Source: Bacteroidaceae bacterium
GTDB lineage: Bacteria > Bacteroidota > Bacteroidia > Bacteroidales > Bacteroidaceae
Direction of reading: 5' to 3'
Assembly: GCA_017520935.1 (NCBI GenBank)
Contig: JAFXEF010000035.1
Coordinates: forward strand, 1 to 64,000
DNA length: 64,000 nucleotides
The notes beneath the pieces were generated by a model. The model was given only the letters and a program-made list of their open reading frames with translations. It did no database searches and was not told where the DNA came from. Made by a program: the position numbers and the translations under genes. Positions 46,258-59,599 of the stretch are shown piece by piece; the first letter of the stretch is position 1; each line of letters starts with the position of its first letter.

Positions 46258-47463
46258 CTATCTCTCTTCGTCGGGGTGGCAGGCATAGTAGGCACGCAGG
46301 GCGGTAGAGTTCACCTTGATGAATCCTTTGGCCTCTTCGGCTGTCCATCCCTTCTGTGTTTCGCCGTATTCGCCGAATTTGTTCTTTACGAGGTCGTCCT
46401 TGGAGTCTACACCTACGGTTTGGAAGCCGAGCGGACGGAGTTCGAGCGTCACCACACCGTTCACGTTGCGCTGCGAACTGGCGAGCATGGCCTCGATATC
46501 GGGCATCACAGGCTCCAGATATTGGCTCTCGTGAAGGAACATGCCATACCAGTTGGCCACCTGATCCTTCCAGTACTGCTGCCACTTGGAGAGAGTATAC
46601 TTCTCTAAATAGCGGTGAGCGGCAATGATGAGCATAGGCGCTGCAGCTTCGAAGCCTACGCGACCCTTGATGCCGATGATGGTATCGCCCACGTGGCAGT
46701 CGCGACCAATACCGTATGCGGCACCAATCTCTTCAACTGCCTGTATAGCCTTGATCTTATCGGTGTACTCCACACCATTGACAGAACAGAGCTCACCCTT
46801 GCAGAAACCGAGTTTCAGTAGTTCGGGTCCCTCCTTGGTGGGGTGTTTCAAGTAGGCCGACTCGGGCAATCCCTGATTGGAGTCGAGCAGTTCGCCACCG
46901 CAGATGCTGGTGCCCCAGATACCTACGTTGTAGGAGTACTTGAGCTTGGCAAAGTCGGCATTGAAGCCATTGGCGTTGAGGTAGTCTACCTCCTCCTTGC
47001 GGGTGAGGGTCTTGTCGCGGGTGAGGGTGATGATCTCTATGCCCGGAGCCATCACGAGGAAGGTCATGTCGAAGCGTATCTGGTCGTTGCCTGCACCGGT
47101 AGAGCCGTGGGCAATGGCATCGGCACCAATTTCCTTGGCATAGCGTGCGATGGCCAGTGCCTGGAAGATACGCTCCGAGCTCACCGAGATGGGGTAGCAG
47201 TTGTTGCGCAATACGTTGCCATATACCATATATTTGAGGCTCTTTTCGTAATACTCTTGAGTAACATCGAGTGTCATATATTTGGTCGCGCCCAGTTTGT
47301 AGGCGTTCTCCTCATTGGTGCGGAGCTGCTCGTCGCTGAATCCACCTGTGTTGGCACACACAGCGTGCACCTCATATCCCTCCTCCTTGGCGAGATACAT
47401 CACCGTATAGGAGGTGTCAAGTCCACCACTGAAGGCGACTACTACTTTTTTCTTCTGTTCCAT
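46258..47463 (-). CDS. argG: Argininosuccinate synthase
   Basis: A 401-residue enzyme joining citrulline and aspartate with ATP. The ATP loop is VVAFSGGLDTSYTVMYLA, and AHGSTGAGNDQIRFD is the conserved second motif. Citrulline requires removal of the N-acyl group, for which no gene is present here. Followed by the PspC gene 105 bp away; GNAT gene 82 bp upstream on the same strand. Confidence 0.95.
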   Translation of the reverse strand: MEQKKKVVVAFSGGLDTSYTVMYLAKEEGYEVHAVCANTGGFSDEQLRTNEENAYKLGATKYMTLDVTQEYYEKSLKYMVYGNVLRNNCYPISVSSERIFQALAIARYAKEIGADAIAHGSTGAGNDQIRFDMTFLVMAPGIEIITLTRDKTLTRKEEVDYLNANGFNADFAKLKYSYNVGIWGTSICGGELLDSNQGLPESAYLKHPTKEGPELLKLGFCKGELCSVNGVEYTDKIKAIQAVEEIGAAYGIGRDCHVGDTIIGIKGRVGFEAAAPMLIIAAHRYLEKYTLSKWQQYWKDQVANWYGMFLHESQYLEPVMPDIEAMLASSQRNVNGVVTLELRPLGFQTVGVDSKDDLVKNKFGEYGETQKGWTAEEAKGFIKVNSTALRAYYACHPDEER

Positions 47464-47545
47464 ATTGTTGTTTCTTTTTTATTATTAGGGAGATTAAGGG
47501 TAATTAAAGTCTATAAGTCCTAAACTCTAAATCCTAAACATTCAT

Positions 47546-48172
47546 TCACTTTTTATTCTTCAGATGTAACATCTTGCGTAGGCGATTTTGCCATTTAGAC
47601 ATGGTGGGCACCTCCTCGTCCGGATCAATGGGAGTTACTCCCGGGTCAAAGAGCATACCGGTGCAAAGGCAACGCACACGGTCATTACGCTGAAGTATGT
47701 CGTAGTTCTTACAACCCTCACAACCTTTCCAGAACTCTTCATCTTGTGTGAGTTCAGTGAGTGTAACAGGTACGTAACCCAACGAGGTGTTGAGTTTCAT
47801 GACGGGCAGTGAGGTGGTTATACTGAACAGTTTTGCATAGGGGAAGCGTTCACGTGCCAAATCAAATGTCTTTTTCTTGATTCGGCTTGCCAATCCGAGA
47901 CGACGATATTCGGGATCAACGATGAGACCTGATGTGGCTACAAAGTCGCCATGACTCCAACTTTCAATGTAACTGAATCCGACTAACTTGTCACCATCAA
48001 GTGCCACTACTGCTTTTCCACCATTGATTTTTTCTGCTACATATTCGGGAGAGCGTTTGGCAATACCTGTGCCGCGTTGCAGAGCCGATTCGTATATCAA
48101 TTGGCAAATACGTTCGGCATAAACTGCATGCGAGGCATTGGCATATTTTACTACAATATTGTTAGCATCCAT
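47546..48172 (-). CDS. GNAT acyltransferase, likely N-acylglutamate synthase
   Basis: A 208-residue GNAT-fold protein: KAVVALDGDKLVGFSYIE, then the acyl-CoA loop VDPEYRRLGLASRIKKK. The C-terminal part carries a CEGCKNYD ... RCLCTG cluster of four cysteines, possibly a metal site. From its place at the head of the arginine genes, and my memory of genetic work on a similarly placed Bacteroides gene, it is probably the enzyme making N-acetyl- or N-succinylglutamate. The frame is open to 48271, but the ATG at 48172 is preferred because a -7 box lies at 48249-48242. Confidence 0.75.
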   Translation of the reverse strand: MDANNIVVKYANASHAVYAERICQLIYESALQRGTGIAKRSPEYVAEKINGGKAVVALDGDKLVGFSYIESWSHGDFVATSGLIVDPEYRRLGLASRIKKKTFDLARERFPYAKLFSITTSLPVMKLNTSLGYVPVTLTELTQDEEFWKGCEGCKNYDILQRNDRVRCLCTGMLFDPGVTPIDPDEEVPTMSKWQNRLRKMLHLKNKK

Positions 48173-48241
48173 AATGTGTTCGCTTAGTTTCGAAACAATC
48201 TTAATTACCTGAAAACTTGTACCTATCTTTTTATGTGGCTG

Positions 48242-48272
48242 CAAAATTACATAAAAAAGAAATACCCACAAT
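48242..48272 (-). promoter_or_regulatory. Promoter of the arginine cluster
   Basis: ATTG (48272-48269), 19 bp, TAATTTTG (48249-48242) on the minus strand, about 70 nt before the GNAT ATG. Confidence 0.65.
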
Positions 48273-48408
48273 GGTTTTTGCCAATTATTATTCGTTTTTT
48301 ATACCAATTTATTTCCTCTTATGCTTTTTACATTCACAGACAATGCATAAACGCACCCCATCTTCTGTTTATTTATGCAATAATCATGCAAGTTATTTGT
48401 GTATTGAT

Positions 48409-48451
48409 GAGATATAAAAAGCCTCCCGATATGGGAGGCTTTTTATATCTC
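48409..48451. terminator. Bidirectional terminator after rplS
   Basis: A perfect 19-bp stem (GAGATATAAAAAGCCTCCC and complement) with a 5-nt loop. A/T-rich arms give a T-tract on both strands. It lies 15 bp past the rplS stop on minus. Confidence 0.85.
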
Positions 48452-48466
48452 GTAACACGTAAGTGA

Positions 48467-48832
48467 TTACTTGGAGATGACAACTCGTTTTTCTTTGATA
48501 CGAGCCTTCTTGCCGGTAAGAGCACGCAGATAGTACAATTTAGCGCGACGAACCTTACCAACCTTGTTCACTACGATGCTGTCGATAGCCGGTGAGTTGA
48601 TGGGGAAGATACGCTCTACACCTACAGTACCGGACATCTTACGAACAGTAAAACGCTTGTTGTAGCCGTGTCCTGAAATCTTGATTACTACACCACGGTA
48701 GAGCTGTACACGCTCCTTGTTACCCTCGACAATACGATACGCTACGGTTACGGTGTCACCTGCCTTGAATGCGGGAACTTGACCCTCCTTACCGGTAGCA
48801 AATGCTTCTTCAGCAATTTTAATTAAATCCAT
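48467..48832 (-). CDS. rplS: 50S ribosomal protein L19
   Basis: A 121-residue L19, at the 30S-50S interface. [52 protein letters not shown] and [22 protein letters not shown] are diagnostic. Monocistronic with strong promoter (48919-48949) and terminator. Confidence 0.98.
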   Translation of the reverse strand: MDLIKIAEEAFATGKEGQVPAFKAGDTVTVAYRIVEGNKERVQLYRGVVIKISGHGYNKRFTVRKMSGTVGVERIFPINSPAIDSIVVNKVGKVRRAKLYYLRALTGKKARIKEKRVVISK

Positions 48833-48918
48833 TTCTTTTTAATTATTAATTGTTATATCGTCCCAACGCAACATATCAAGTTACTCTTCCTATGACAGCG
48901 ATTGCGCGAAAGCGGCGA

Positions 48919-48949
48919 CAAAGGTACTGCATTTTTACAATACAGCAAA
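48919..48949 (-). promoter_or_regulatory. Promoter of rplS
   Basis: TTTG (48949-48946), exactly 19 bp, TACCTTTG (48926-48919) on the minus strand: a full match to the Bacteroidetes consensus. The leader of about 80 nt is long for this window and could hold a control site. Confidence 0.75.
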
Positions 48950-49024
48950 ATAAACATGATTTTTTTTGCGATTCCGGCCAGATCTATCGTGTTTTCAGTC
49001 CTTTTTGCTTTACAGGCATAGGGA

Positions 49025-51319
49025 CTAAAACTCATAACCGAAACTGAAGTAGGCACCGAAGCGGTGGTGCATGTCGTTCCAATGTCCGTAGAGCGAAAAG
49101 GGGCCTACCGTAGTGTTGTAAATCAATCCGCCACCAAAGCCCCACACGCCATCTCCCTCAAGTGTACGGCTCAGATTGTTGCGGCTGTAAGCATAGTTGG
49201 CAATCCCCGATAGGTACAGGTCGGAGCTAAGTTGCTGCCGCAGTTCCACACGCAGCACGGCTAACTGGCGCTCAGTGAACTCGCACCCTGTGATTCCCAC
49301 GAAGGGAATCTGTTGATGGGTATAACGCCCTGCGAGGTATCCACCTATATTATTGCCATAGACGAAGGGTACCGACTCGCCAAACAGCAGACGCATATAG
49401 GCTGCTGGCTGCACTACGGTGGTATTGCCCAAGGGAATGACGGCTGAGGCATTGCCCTGCAGTGCCCAGAAATTGCTTCCTTCGCGGCTCCGATTCTTTA
49501 TGTTGTACACAACTTCCAACCCATAGGCATAGCCCGAAGTGGGCAGGTAGGCCGCATTGAAGAGGTTATTGCGAATCGAAGCGTAGAGCGCTACGTAAGA
49601 ATCGTGGTTCTCGGTGTCGGTGTAGCTGCGTTCGGGCAGTTCCTCGCGGTAAAGGTCGTGCACGAGAAAATAATCGTAGCGGGCTCCGAGACGTAGGTCG
49701 TAGTTGCGCGAGAAGATATTTGAGAGATAGAGGTCGCTGCCGTAGTAGTGATAATTGAAGGCGTGGTTGCTCTTGTTGTAGAAGCGGTTGACATCGGAGA
49801 ACCAGTATTTCAGCGTTGCGTTCACTTGGGGCCATTTGCGCCAAGCGTAGGCCGCATGTCCTTCTACCCAGGGGTTGATGCTCAGTCGGGTGGTGAGGTC
49901 AAGTTTGGGGCCTGTCAGCTTCAGGCGGTTGATGCCTATGCTGAACAGGGCTGCAGCCGCGTCTTCGGAGTCGATCCGCAACCCCAGTTCCACCTGATTG
50001 AGCGGATTGCTTGTCACCTGCATCTCCAGTGTGTAGGGACCCTCTCCCAGCAGGTGATACTGCACCGAAGAGAAGGTGCCGAGCCCATAGATGTGTTCCA
50101 CTGCCTCGGTGAGCATGGTTTCATCAAAAGGGGCACCTTCCTTGATGCCATATTGAGCCAACAAGGTAAGCATATCATCGCGGTCGGTGCCAGAGATGAT
50201 GATGCGTGACAACTGGCAGTTGCTCTTTAGTGCAGCCGGGTTCTTGCCATGGAGTTTCAGCTCATCTCCTCCCTGCGCAGATAGCCGGTCGCTCAATGCC
50301 TCCAACTGCGGCCTGCTCTGCTGTGCCGTGTGGTAGCCAATCTCTACCAGCTGGCTCAGGCGTGTGGTGTCGAACCCCATTACAGGAAAGTCGCCCACCT
50401 TGGGGGCGATGAGGATGTCGGTATCTTCAATGTTCTTTTGACGTAGCTCAGAACCCATCGTGCCTATGAGGCGTTCAAAGATACCCGTGAACGAATGCAG
50501 CTCGCTGGCAGTCGTAGTGCCCGTATTCAGATCCACCCCGATGACGATATCCGCTCCCATATCGCGGGCCACGTTGACGGGGTAGTTGTTCACCACCCCG
50601 CCATCGACCAGCACCATGTTATCCTTATATACGGGATAGAATACGCCTGGGATGGACATGCTGGCTCGCATGGATTCGGCGATGAAACCATGGTCGAGTA
50701 CCACGGCATTGCCGGTGACCATGTCCGTAGCAACACAAGCGAAAGGTCGTGGCAGGCAGCGGTAGCTCACCGAGTCATGGTAAGCGATGGTAAGGGTGTT
50801 GAAGGTGTTGAGCAGGTTTTGTCCGTCGATGAGGCCTGGGCGTGCCAACACCTTGGGAAAGGTGCGCTCACTGCTACGGCGCACCCTGATGCCGGCATCG
50901 CGGTAACGGGTTGTGCCCTCCGTGCGCACATTGTTTGTGTAGGGTACGTTCACTTGGTAGCGTTGCTCGGCCATGCGTTGCGTGTAGGGCAGCATTGCGC
51001 GTGGCACATTGTTGCTCAGCAGCATCTTCCAGTCTTGTGCCATAAGCAGCGAATCCATCTCGTCGGCCGTGTAGCCTATGGCATACAGCGCCCCTATGAT
51101 GGCTCCCATGCTCGTGCCCGCCACGTAGTCGATGGGTATCTGCATCTCCTCGATGAGGCGTATCACCCCCACATGTGCAGCCCCTCGGGCACCGCCACCA
51201 CTCAGTACAAGAGCCACTTTGGGACGCTCTGCCACAGTTGTCTCTACCCGCTGCTGTGCATGGCACACTGACACCATGCACAGCCACATCAAAAGTATGA
51301 TTAGTCGCACTCCATTCAT
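49025..51319 (-). CDS. Patatin-like phospholipase fused to outer-membrane barrel
   Basis: A 764-residue protein with signal peptide (MNGVRLIILLMWLCMVSVCHA), a patatin domain at about 34-290 with SGGGARGAAHVG, nucleophile Ser70 in GTSMG and catalytic Asp239 in VDGGVVNNYP, a POTRA-like linker (about 310-400), and a C-terminal 16-strand barrel ending GAYFSFGYEF. This is the PlpD / RssA-with-D15 layout: a type Vd-like autotransporter or outer-membrane phospholipase A1. The frame opens to 51400, but the ATG at 51319 begins the signal peptide. Confidence 0.9.
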   Translation of the reverse strand: MNGVRLIILLMWLCMVSVCHAQQRVETTVAERPKVALVLSGGGARGAAHVGVIRLIEEMQIPIDYVAGTSMGAIIGALYAIGYTADEMDSLLMAQDWKMLLSNNVPRAMLPYTQRMAEQRYQVNVPYTNNVRTEGTTRYRDAGIRVRRSSERTFPKVLARPGLIDGQNLLNTFNTLTIAYHDSVSYRCLPRPFACVATDMVTGNAVVLDHGFIAESMRASMSIPGVFYPVYKDNMVLVDGGVVNNYPVNVARDMGADIVIGVDLNTGTTTASELHSFTGIFERLIGTMGSELRQKNIEDTDILIAPKVGDFPVMGFDTTRLSQLVEIGYHTAQQSRPQLEALSDRLSAQGGDELKLHGKNPAALKSNCQLSRIIISGTDRDDMLTLLAQYGIKEGAPFDETMLTEAVEHIYGLGTFSSVQYHLLGEGPYTLEMQVTSNPLNQVELGLRIDSEDAAAALFSIGINRLKLTGPKLDLTTRLSINPWVEGHAAYAWRKWPQVNATLKYWFSDVNRFYNKSNHAFNYHYYGSDLYLSNIFSRNYDLRLGARYDYFLVHDLYREELPERSYTDTENHDSYVALYASIRNNLFNAAYLPTSGYAYGLEVVYNIKNRSREGSNFWALQGNASAVIPLGNTTVVQPAAYMRLLFGESVPFVYGNNIGGYLAGRYTHQQIPFVGITGCEFTERQLAVLRVELRQQLSSDLYLSGIANYAYSRNNLSRTLEGDGVWGFGGGLIYNTTVGPFSLYGHWNDMHHRFGAYFSFGYEF

Positions 51320-51410
51320 CGTCGTATACACACATTGTCCACGGATAACAACGATGGTGTACTGAATGTTTTTCGCCTGCTCACACTTTTCTGCAAGCAT
51401 CTGTCTGGAT

Positions 51411-51444
51411 AAAAAAAATATCCGTGGGACGCATCCACGGATAT
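51411..51444 (-). terminator. Terminator of the Gate-domain gene
   Basis: On the minus strand, ATATCCGTGG-ATGCGTC-CCACGGATAT (10-bp perfect stem, 7-nt loop) is followed by eight T, 24 bp past the stop at 51468. Confidence 0.85.
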
Positions 51445-51467
51445 ATAAGCAATAGGCATATCAGTAC

Positions 51468-52619
51468 TTACAGCACACTATACAGTACAAACAGCCAGTG
51501 GGCGACGATGGCCGCCGCGATGCCGCCGATGGTGTGAGCGATGATGGCCTTCGAGGTCAGCCGGCGGTAACCTAATGAGTCGAGCATGGCGGTATGGGTA
51601 CTCAGGTAGCCGCTCCAGCACATGCCGATGGCGGTGAACACGGCAATAGCGTTGCCATCGACCCAACCCTCGGCGATGAAGTTAGGCACCAGCCCCAAGG
51701 CGGCCCCCACAGCGCCCAGCGCGGTGATGGGGAAGGCGATGAGGTGCGGGTCTTCGAATCCGAAGAGCCAGCGGAAAAGGAAGCCTATCTTCTCGCCCAC
51801 CCAGGGCAGCAACTCGACACCCTGATAGGCCGCACCGGTATAGGTACCGTCGGCCGAGGGGCCGAAGGTGAGTATCATCACCAAGGTAGAGATGATGAGC
51901 ACGCCGGGGATAATGGCAATGCCCACATCCACGCCCGTACGCCCACCATCGAGCAGTGAGTCCAGTATACGCTGGAACATGGGCTTACGGTAGCTCTTGT
52001 CCTCGGCCACCTCCACTATGGCCTCCTCGTAAGCATTCTCATCGAGGAAGTGGGGATAGGCTTTCAGAACGGCACGTTGCATCAGACGGGTCGATACGAT
52101 GCACCCGACAAATGCCCCGGCAAGCCCGATAAGCGGCTCCATATAGTAGCCTTGTCCCACCATGAAGACGATGACGAGTAGACCCATACCGAAGGCAGTA
52201 CCGAAGTTGGTGAGCGAGATGAACTGGTATTTCTTGAAGTAGGAACCGAAGCGCCTGTCCTGTGCCAAGGAGATGATGGCCGGATTGTCGGACAGGAAGG
52301 TGAGCACGGCACCGAGTGAGGCCACACCGGGCAGGTTGAAGAGCGGACGCATGAGCGGACGCAACAATTTTTCCAGGAGGCTCACCACGCCAAACTCCAC
52401 AAACACCTTGCCTAACGCACCCGTCAGCACGCAGATGGCCATCAAGTAGAACACCGTATTGAGAAGCAGGTCGTGGGCGGTATTCATCACCGTATTGAGC
52501 ATGTTGGGCGTGCCCATCTTATGTCCGAGGTAGCCGAACAGGGCGAATACGACAAGCAGGCAGATGATGCCCGAGGGGATGGCATCGTAGCAGCGACGCA
52601 GGATATTTCTCTTTTTCAT
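51468..52619 (-). CDS. Gate-domain (nucleoside-recognition) membrane protein
   Basis: A 383-residue polytopic membrane protein with two Gate-type regions: TALGKVFVEFGVV...LMRPLFNLPGVA-like N-half and VGIAIIPGVLIISTLVMIL C-half. TFLSDNPAIISLAQD is a notable conserved loop. Relatives include SpmA/SpmB and the CD0519/CD1768 group; the transported molecule is unknown. Promoter TATCTTTG at 52691-52684 and a hairpin terminator make it a single-gene unit. Confidence 0.8.
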   Translation of the reverse strand: MKKRNILRRCYDAIPSGIICLLVVFALFGYLGHKMGTPNMLNTVMNTAHDLLLNTVFYLMAICVLTGALGKVFVEFGVVSLLEKLLRPLMRPLFNLPGVASLGAVLTFLSDNPAIISLAQDRRFGSYFKKYQFISLTNFGTAFGMGLLVIVFMVGQGYYMEPLIGLAGAFVGCIVSTRLMQRAVLKAYPHFLDENAYEEAIVEVAEDKSYRKPMFQRILDSLLDGGRTGVDVGIAIIPGVLIISTLVMILTFGPSADGTYTGAAYQGVELLPWVGEKIGFLFRWLFGFEDPHLIAFPITALGAVGAALGLVPNFIAEGWVDGNAIAVFTAIGMCWSGYLSTHTAMLDSLGYRRLTSKAIIAHTIGGIAAAIVAHWLFVLYSVL

Positions 52620-52677
52620 GGTATGCGGGATGGAATCAGGATTTATAAGTTAACGTAAATAGCCGTTTTTTACATAA

Positions 52678-57159
<4,482 letters not shown>

Positions 57160-57385
57160 CCTCGAATATGGCACGCGGATGACGCAGATTTTCATTGATT
57201 TAATTATCAAGCGCTCATCATAAAGCCGAAGCTTGAGAGTGGGCAGAGCCCTTGTGCGTGGCCGCGTTTTTCAGATAGATAAGGAAAGGCCAGGATAGAA
57301 GCGGCCTCCTTCAAGCCTAATATGTATGTAATCTCGACAAACAATTGCAAAGTATTGTCATATCTGTAAATAATCAGTCAAAGAT
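57160..57385. other. Gene-free gap before serC
   Basis: About 225 bp with no gene. It begins with GCACGCGGATGACGCAGATT, a form I associate with dispersed repeats in Prevotella-type genomes (memory only), and contains several GGCC-rich short palindromes. No terminator for the GH2 gene was recognised. Confidence 0.45.
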
Positions 57386-57416
57386 TTTGTCAAATAAGTC
57401 AAAGTCCTTACTTTTG
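57386..57416 (+). promoter_or_regulatory. Promoter of serC
   Basis: TTTG (57386-57389), exactly 19 bp, TACTTTTG (57409-57416), 40 nt before the ATG at 57457: one of the three full matches to the consensus in this window. Confidence 0.75.
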
Positions 57417-57456
57417 TCAAACGAATTATGGTTATTAACAACAAAAACGATTTGTT

Positions 57457-58524
57457 ATGAAGAAGCATAACTTTAATGCAGGACCATCTATCCTGCCACG
57501 CGAAGTGATTGAGCAGACGGCTCAGGCTGTATTGGACTTCAATGGCTCAGGTCTTTCCATCTTGGAAATCAGCCATCGACATAAGGATTTTCAGGCTGTG
57601 ATAGACGAGGCTGTAGCACTCTTCAAGGAGGTTCTGAATATCCCCGAGGGATACTCGGTGCTCTTCCTCGGTGGTGGTGCCAGCATGCAGTTCTGTATGG
57701 TTCCTTACAACTTCCTGGGGAAGAAGGCTGCCTACATCAATACCGGTGTATGGGCGAAGAAGGCTATCAAGGAGGCAAAGAACTTTGGCGAAGTGGTAGA
57801 GGTGGCTTCATCGGCCGACACTACCTATAATTATATCCCGAAGGGTTACACCGTACCCGACGATGTGGACTACTTCCACTACACCTCCAACAATACAATC
57901 TATGGAACGGAGACCCGTATCGACCCCGAGGTGAACGTGCCGCTGATTGCTGACATGTCATCGGACATCTTCTCACGCCCCATCGACTTCAGCAAGTATA
58001 TCTGCGTGTATGGTGGTGCGCAGAAGAATCTGGCTCCCTCAGGTGTGACCTTCGCTATCGTACGCAATGATGCGCTGAACAAGATGGAGCGCACTATTCC
58101 CACCATGCTTAACTATCAGACTCACGTGGATGGCGGCTCAATGTTCAACACACCTCCCGTGTTGCCCATCTACTCGGCTATGCTCACCCTGCGCTGGATC
58201 AAGGCCAACGGTGGAGTAGAGGAGATGGCTCGCCGTGCCAAGGAGCGTGCCGACCTGCTGTATGGTGAGATCGACCGCAACAAGCTGTTCCGTGGAACCT
58301 GTGCCGTAGAGGATCGCTCATATATGAACATCTGCTTCGTACTCAAAGATGAGTACAAGCATCTTGAGCCCGAGTTTATGGCATTTGCCCAGGAACGTGG
58401 CATGGTGGGTATCAAGGGACACCGCTCTGTAGGTGGTTTCCGTGCATCGTGCTACAATGCTATGCCGCTCGAAAGCGTACAGGCACTGGTAGATTGCATG
58501 AAGGAGTTTGAGAAATTACACTAA
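57457..58524 (+). CDS. serC: Phosphoserine aminotransferase
   Basis: A 355-residue PLP aminotransferase making 3-phosphoserine (and acting in pyridoxal phosphate synthesis). [15 protein letters not shown] at the start, [48 protein letters not shown] and PLP Lys190 in [10 protein letters not shown] are diagnostic. serA follows after 108 bp. Confidence 0.97.
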   Translation: MKKHNFNAGPSILPREVIEQTAQAVLDFNGSGLSILEISHRHKDFQAVIDEAVALFKEVLNIPEGYSVLFLGGGASMQFCMVPYNFLGKKAAYINTGVWAKKAIKEAKNFGEVVEVASSADTTYNYIPKGYTVPDDVDYFHYTSNNTIYGTETRIDPEVNVPLIADMSSDIFSRPIDFSKYICVYGGAQKNLAPSGVTFAIVRNDALNKMERTIPTMLNYQTHVDGGSMFNTPPVLPIYSAMLTLRWIKANGGVEEMARRAKERADLLYGEIDRNKLFRGTCAVEDRSYMNICFVLKDEYKHLEPEFMAFAQERGMVGIKGHRSVGGFRASCYNAMPLESVQALVDCMKEFEKLH

Positions 58525-58534
58525 ATTATAATTC

Positions 58535-58614
58535 TGAATCCTGAATTTTGAATTCTTCACCATCATTTGGTCGTTTTGAATGGGGGTACATGATAATTCA
58601 GAATTCAGGATTCA
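58535..58614. repeat. Inverted repeat in the serC-serA gap
   Basis: TGAATCCTGAAT (58535-58546) pairs perfectly with ATTCAGGATTCA (58603-58614); pairing extends imperfectly on both sides. Both arms contain GAATTC-like AT-rich words that recur before DUF1015. Confidence 0.65.
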
Positions 58615-58632
58615 AAAATAAGAATTCTTGTC

Positions 58633-59553
58633 GTGAAAGTTTTAGTAGCAACAGACAAACCATTTGCCAAAGTAGCGGTAGATGGTATCCGTGAAGTGAT
58701 TGAAGGTGCAGGGTTCGAACTGGCCCTGTTGGAGAAATATGGTGATAAGGCTAATCTGCTGGCTGCCGTGGCCGATACTGATGCCATCATCATCCGTAGC
58801 GATGTGATTGATGCCGAGGTGCTCGATGCTGCCAAGCAACTGAAGATTGTGGTTCGCGCCGGGGCTGGCTACGACAACGTAGACCTCGCTGCTGCAACGG
58901 TTCATGGCGTGTGTGTGATGAACACACCCGGACAGAACTCCAATGCTGTGGCCGAGCTGGCTCTTGGCATGATGGTATATGCCGTGCGCAACCTCTACAA
59001 TGGTACCTCGGGCGGAGAACTCAAGGGTAAGAAACTCGGTATTCACGCCTACGGCAATGTGGGGCGCAACGTGGCTCGTATCGCCAAGGGATTCGGCATG
59101 GACATCTATGCCTACGATGCCTATTGCCCCGATGAGACGATGACCGCTGATGATGTCACTCCCGTAGCTTCAGCCAAGGAACTGTATGAGCAGTGCCAGA
59201 TCGTGTCGCTCCATATCCCCGCTACTCCCGAGACTAAAGAGTCTATCAACTACGCCCTGCTGAAAGACATGCCCAAGGGTGCCGTGTTGGTGAACACAGC
59301 CCGCAAGGAGGTCATCAACGAAGCCGAGCTCATCCAGCTCATGGAAGAGCGTACCGACTTCAAGTACATGACAGACATCATGCCCGCTGCCAACAGCAAG
59401 TTCCTCGAACTCTTCCCCGAGCGATACTTCTCTACTCCCAAGAAGATGGGTGCGCAGACCGCCGAGGCCAACATCAATGCCGGCATCGCTGCAGCTCACC
59501 AGATTGTAGGGTTCTTGAAAGAGGGATGTGAAAGATTCCGCGTAAACGTGTAA
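58633..59553 (+). CDS. serA: D-3-phosphoglycerate dehydrogenase, short type
   Basis: A 306-residue dehydrogenase oxidising 3-phosphoglycerate, first step of serine synthesis. It lacks the regulatory ACT domain. NAD loop: GIHAYGNVGRNVARIAKGF; substrate loops RAGAGYDNVDL and VNTARKEVIN (Arg224). The usual catalytic-His segment TPHxGA reads TPKKMGA (Lys270-Lys271), and the usual Glu segment reads YMTDIMP. This matches the divergent type also described for Entamoeba. Start is GTG at 58633; no ATG is available. It is co-directional with serC and DUF1015. Confidence 0.92.
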   Translation: MKVLVATDKPFAKVAVDGIREVIEGAGFELALLEKYGDKANLLAAVADTDAIIIRSDVIDAEVLDAAKQLKIVVRAGAGYDNVDLAAATVHGVCVMNTPGQNSNAVAELALGMMVYAVRNLYNGTSGGELKGKKLGIHAYGNVGRNVARIAKGFGMDIYAYDAYCPDETMTADDVTPVASAKELYEQCQIVSLHIPATPETKESINYALLKDMPKGAVLVNTARKEVINEAELIQLMEERTDFKYMTDIMPAANSKFLELFPERYFSTPKKMGAQTAEANINAGIAAAHQIVGFLKEGCERFRVNV

Positions 59554-59560
59554 TCTTCTA

Positions 59561-59599
59561 ATTCTGAATTCATATCGTATATAACTCAGAATTCATATC
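59561..59599. repeat. Paired repeats before the DUF1015 gene
   Basis: ATTCTGA (59561-59567) and TCAGAAT (59586-59592) form an inverted pair, and GAATTCATATC occurs directly at 59566-59576 and 59589-59599, the last copy ending at the ATG. Confidence 0.6.
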
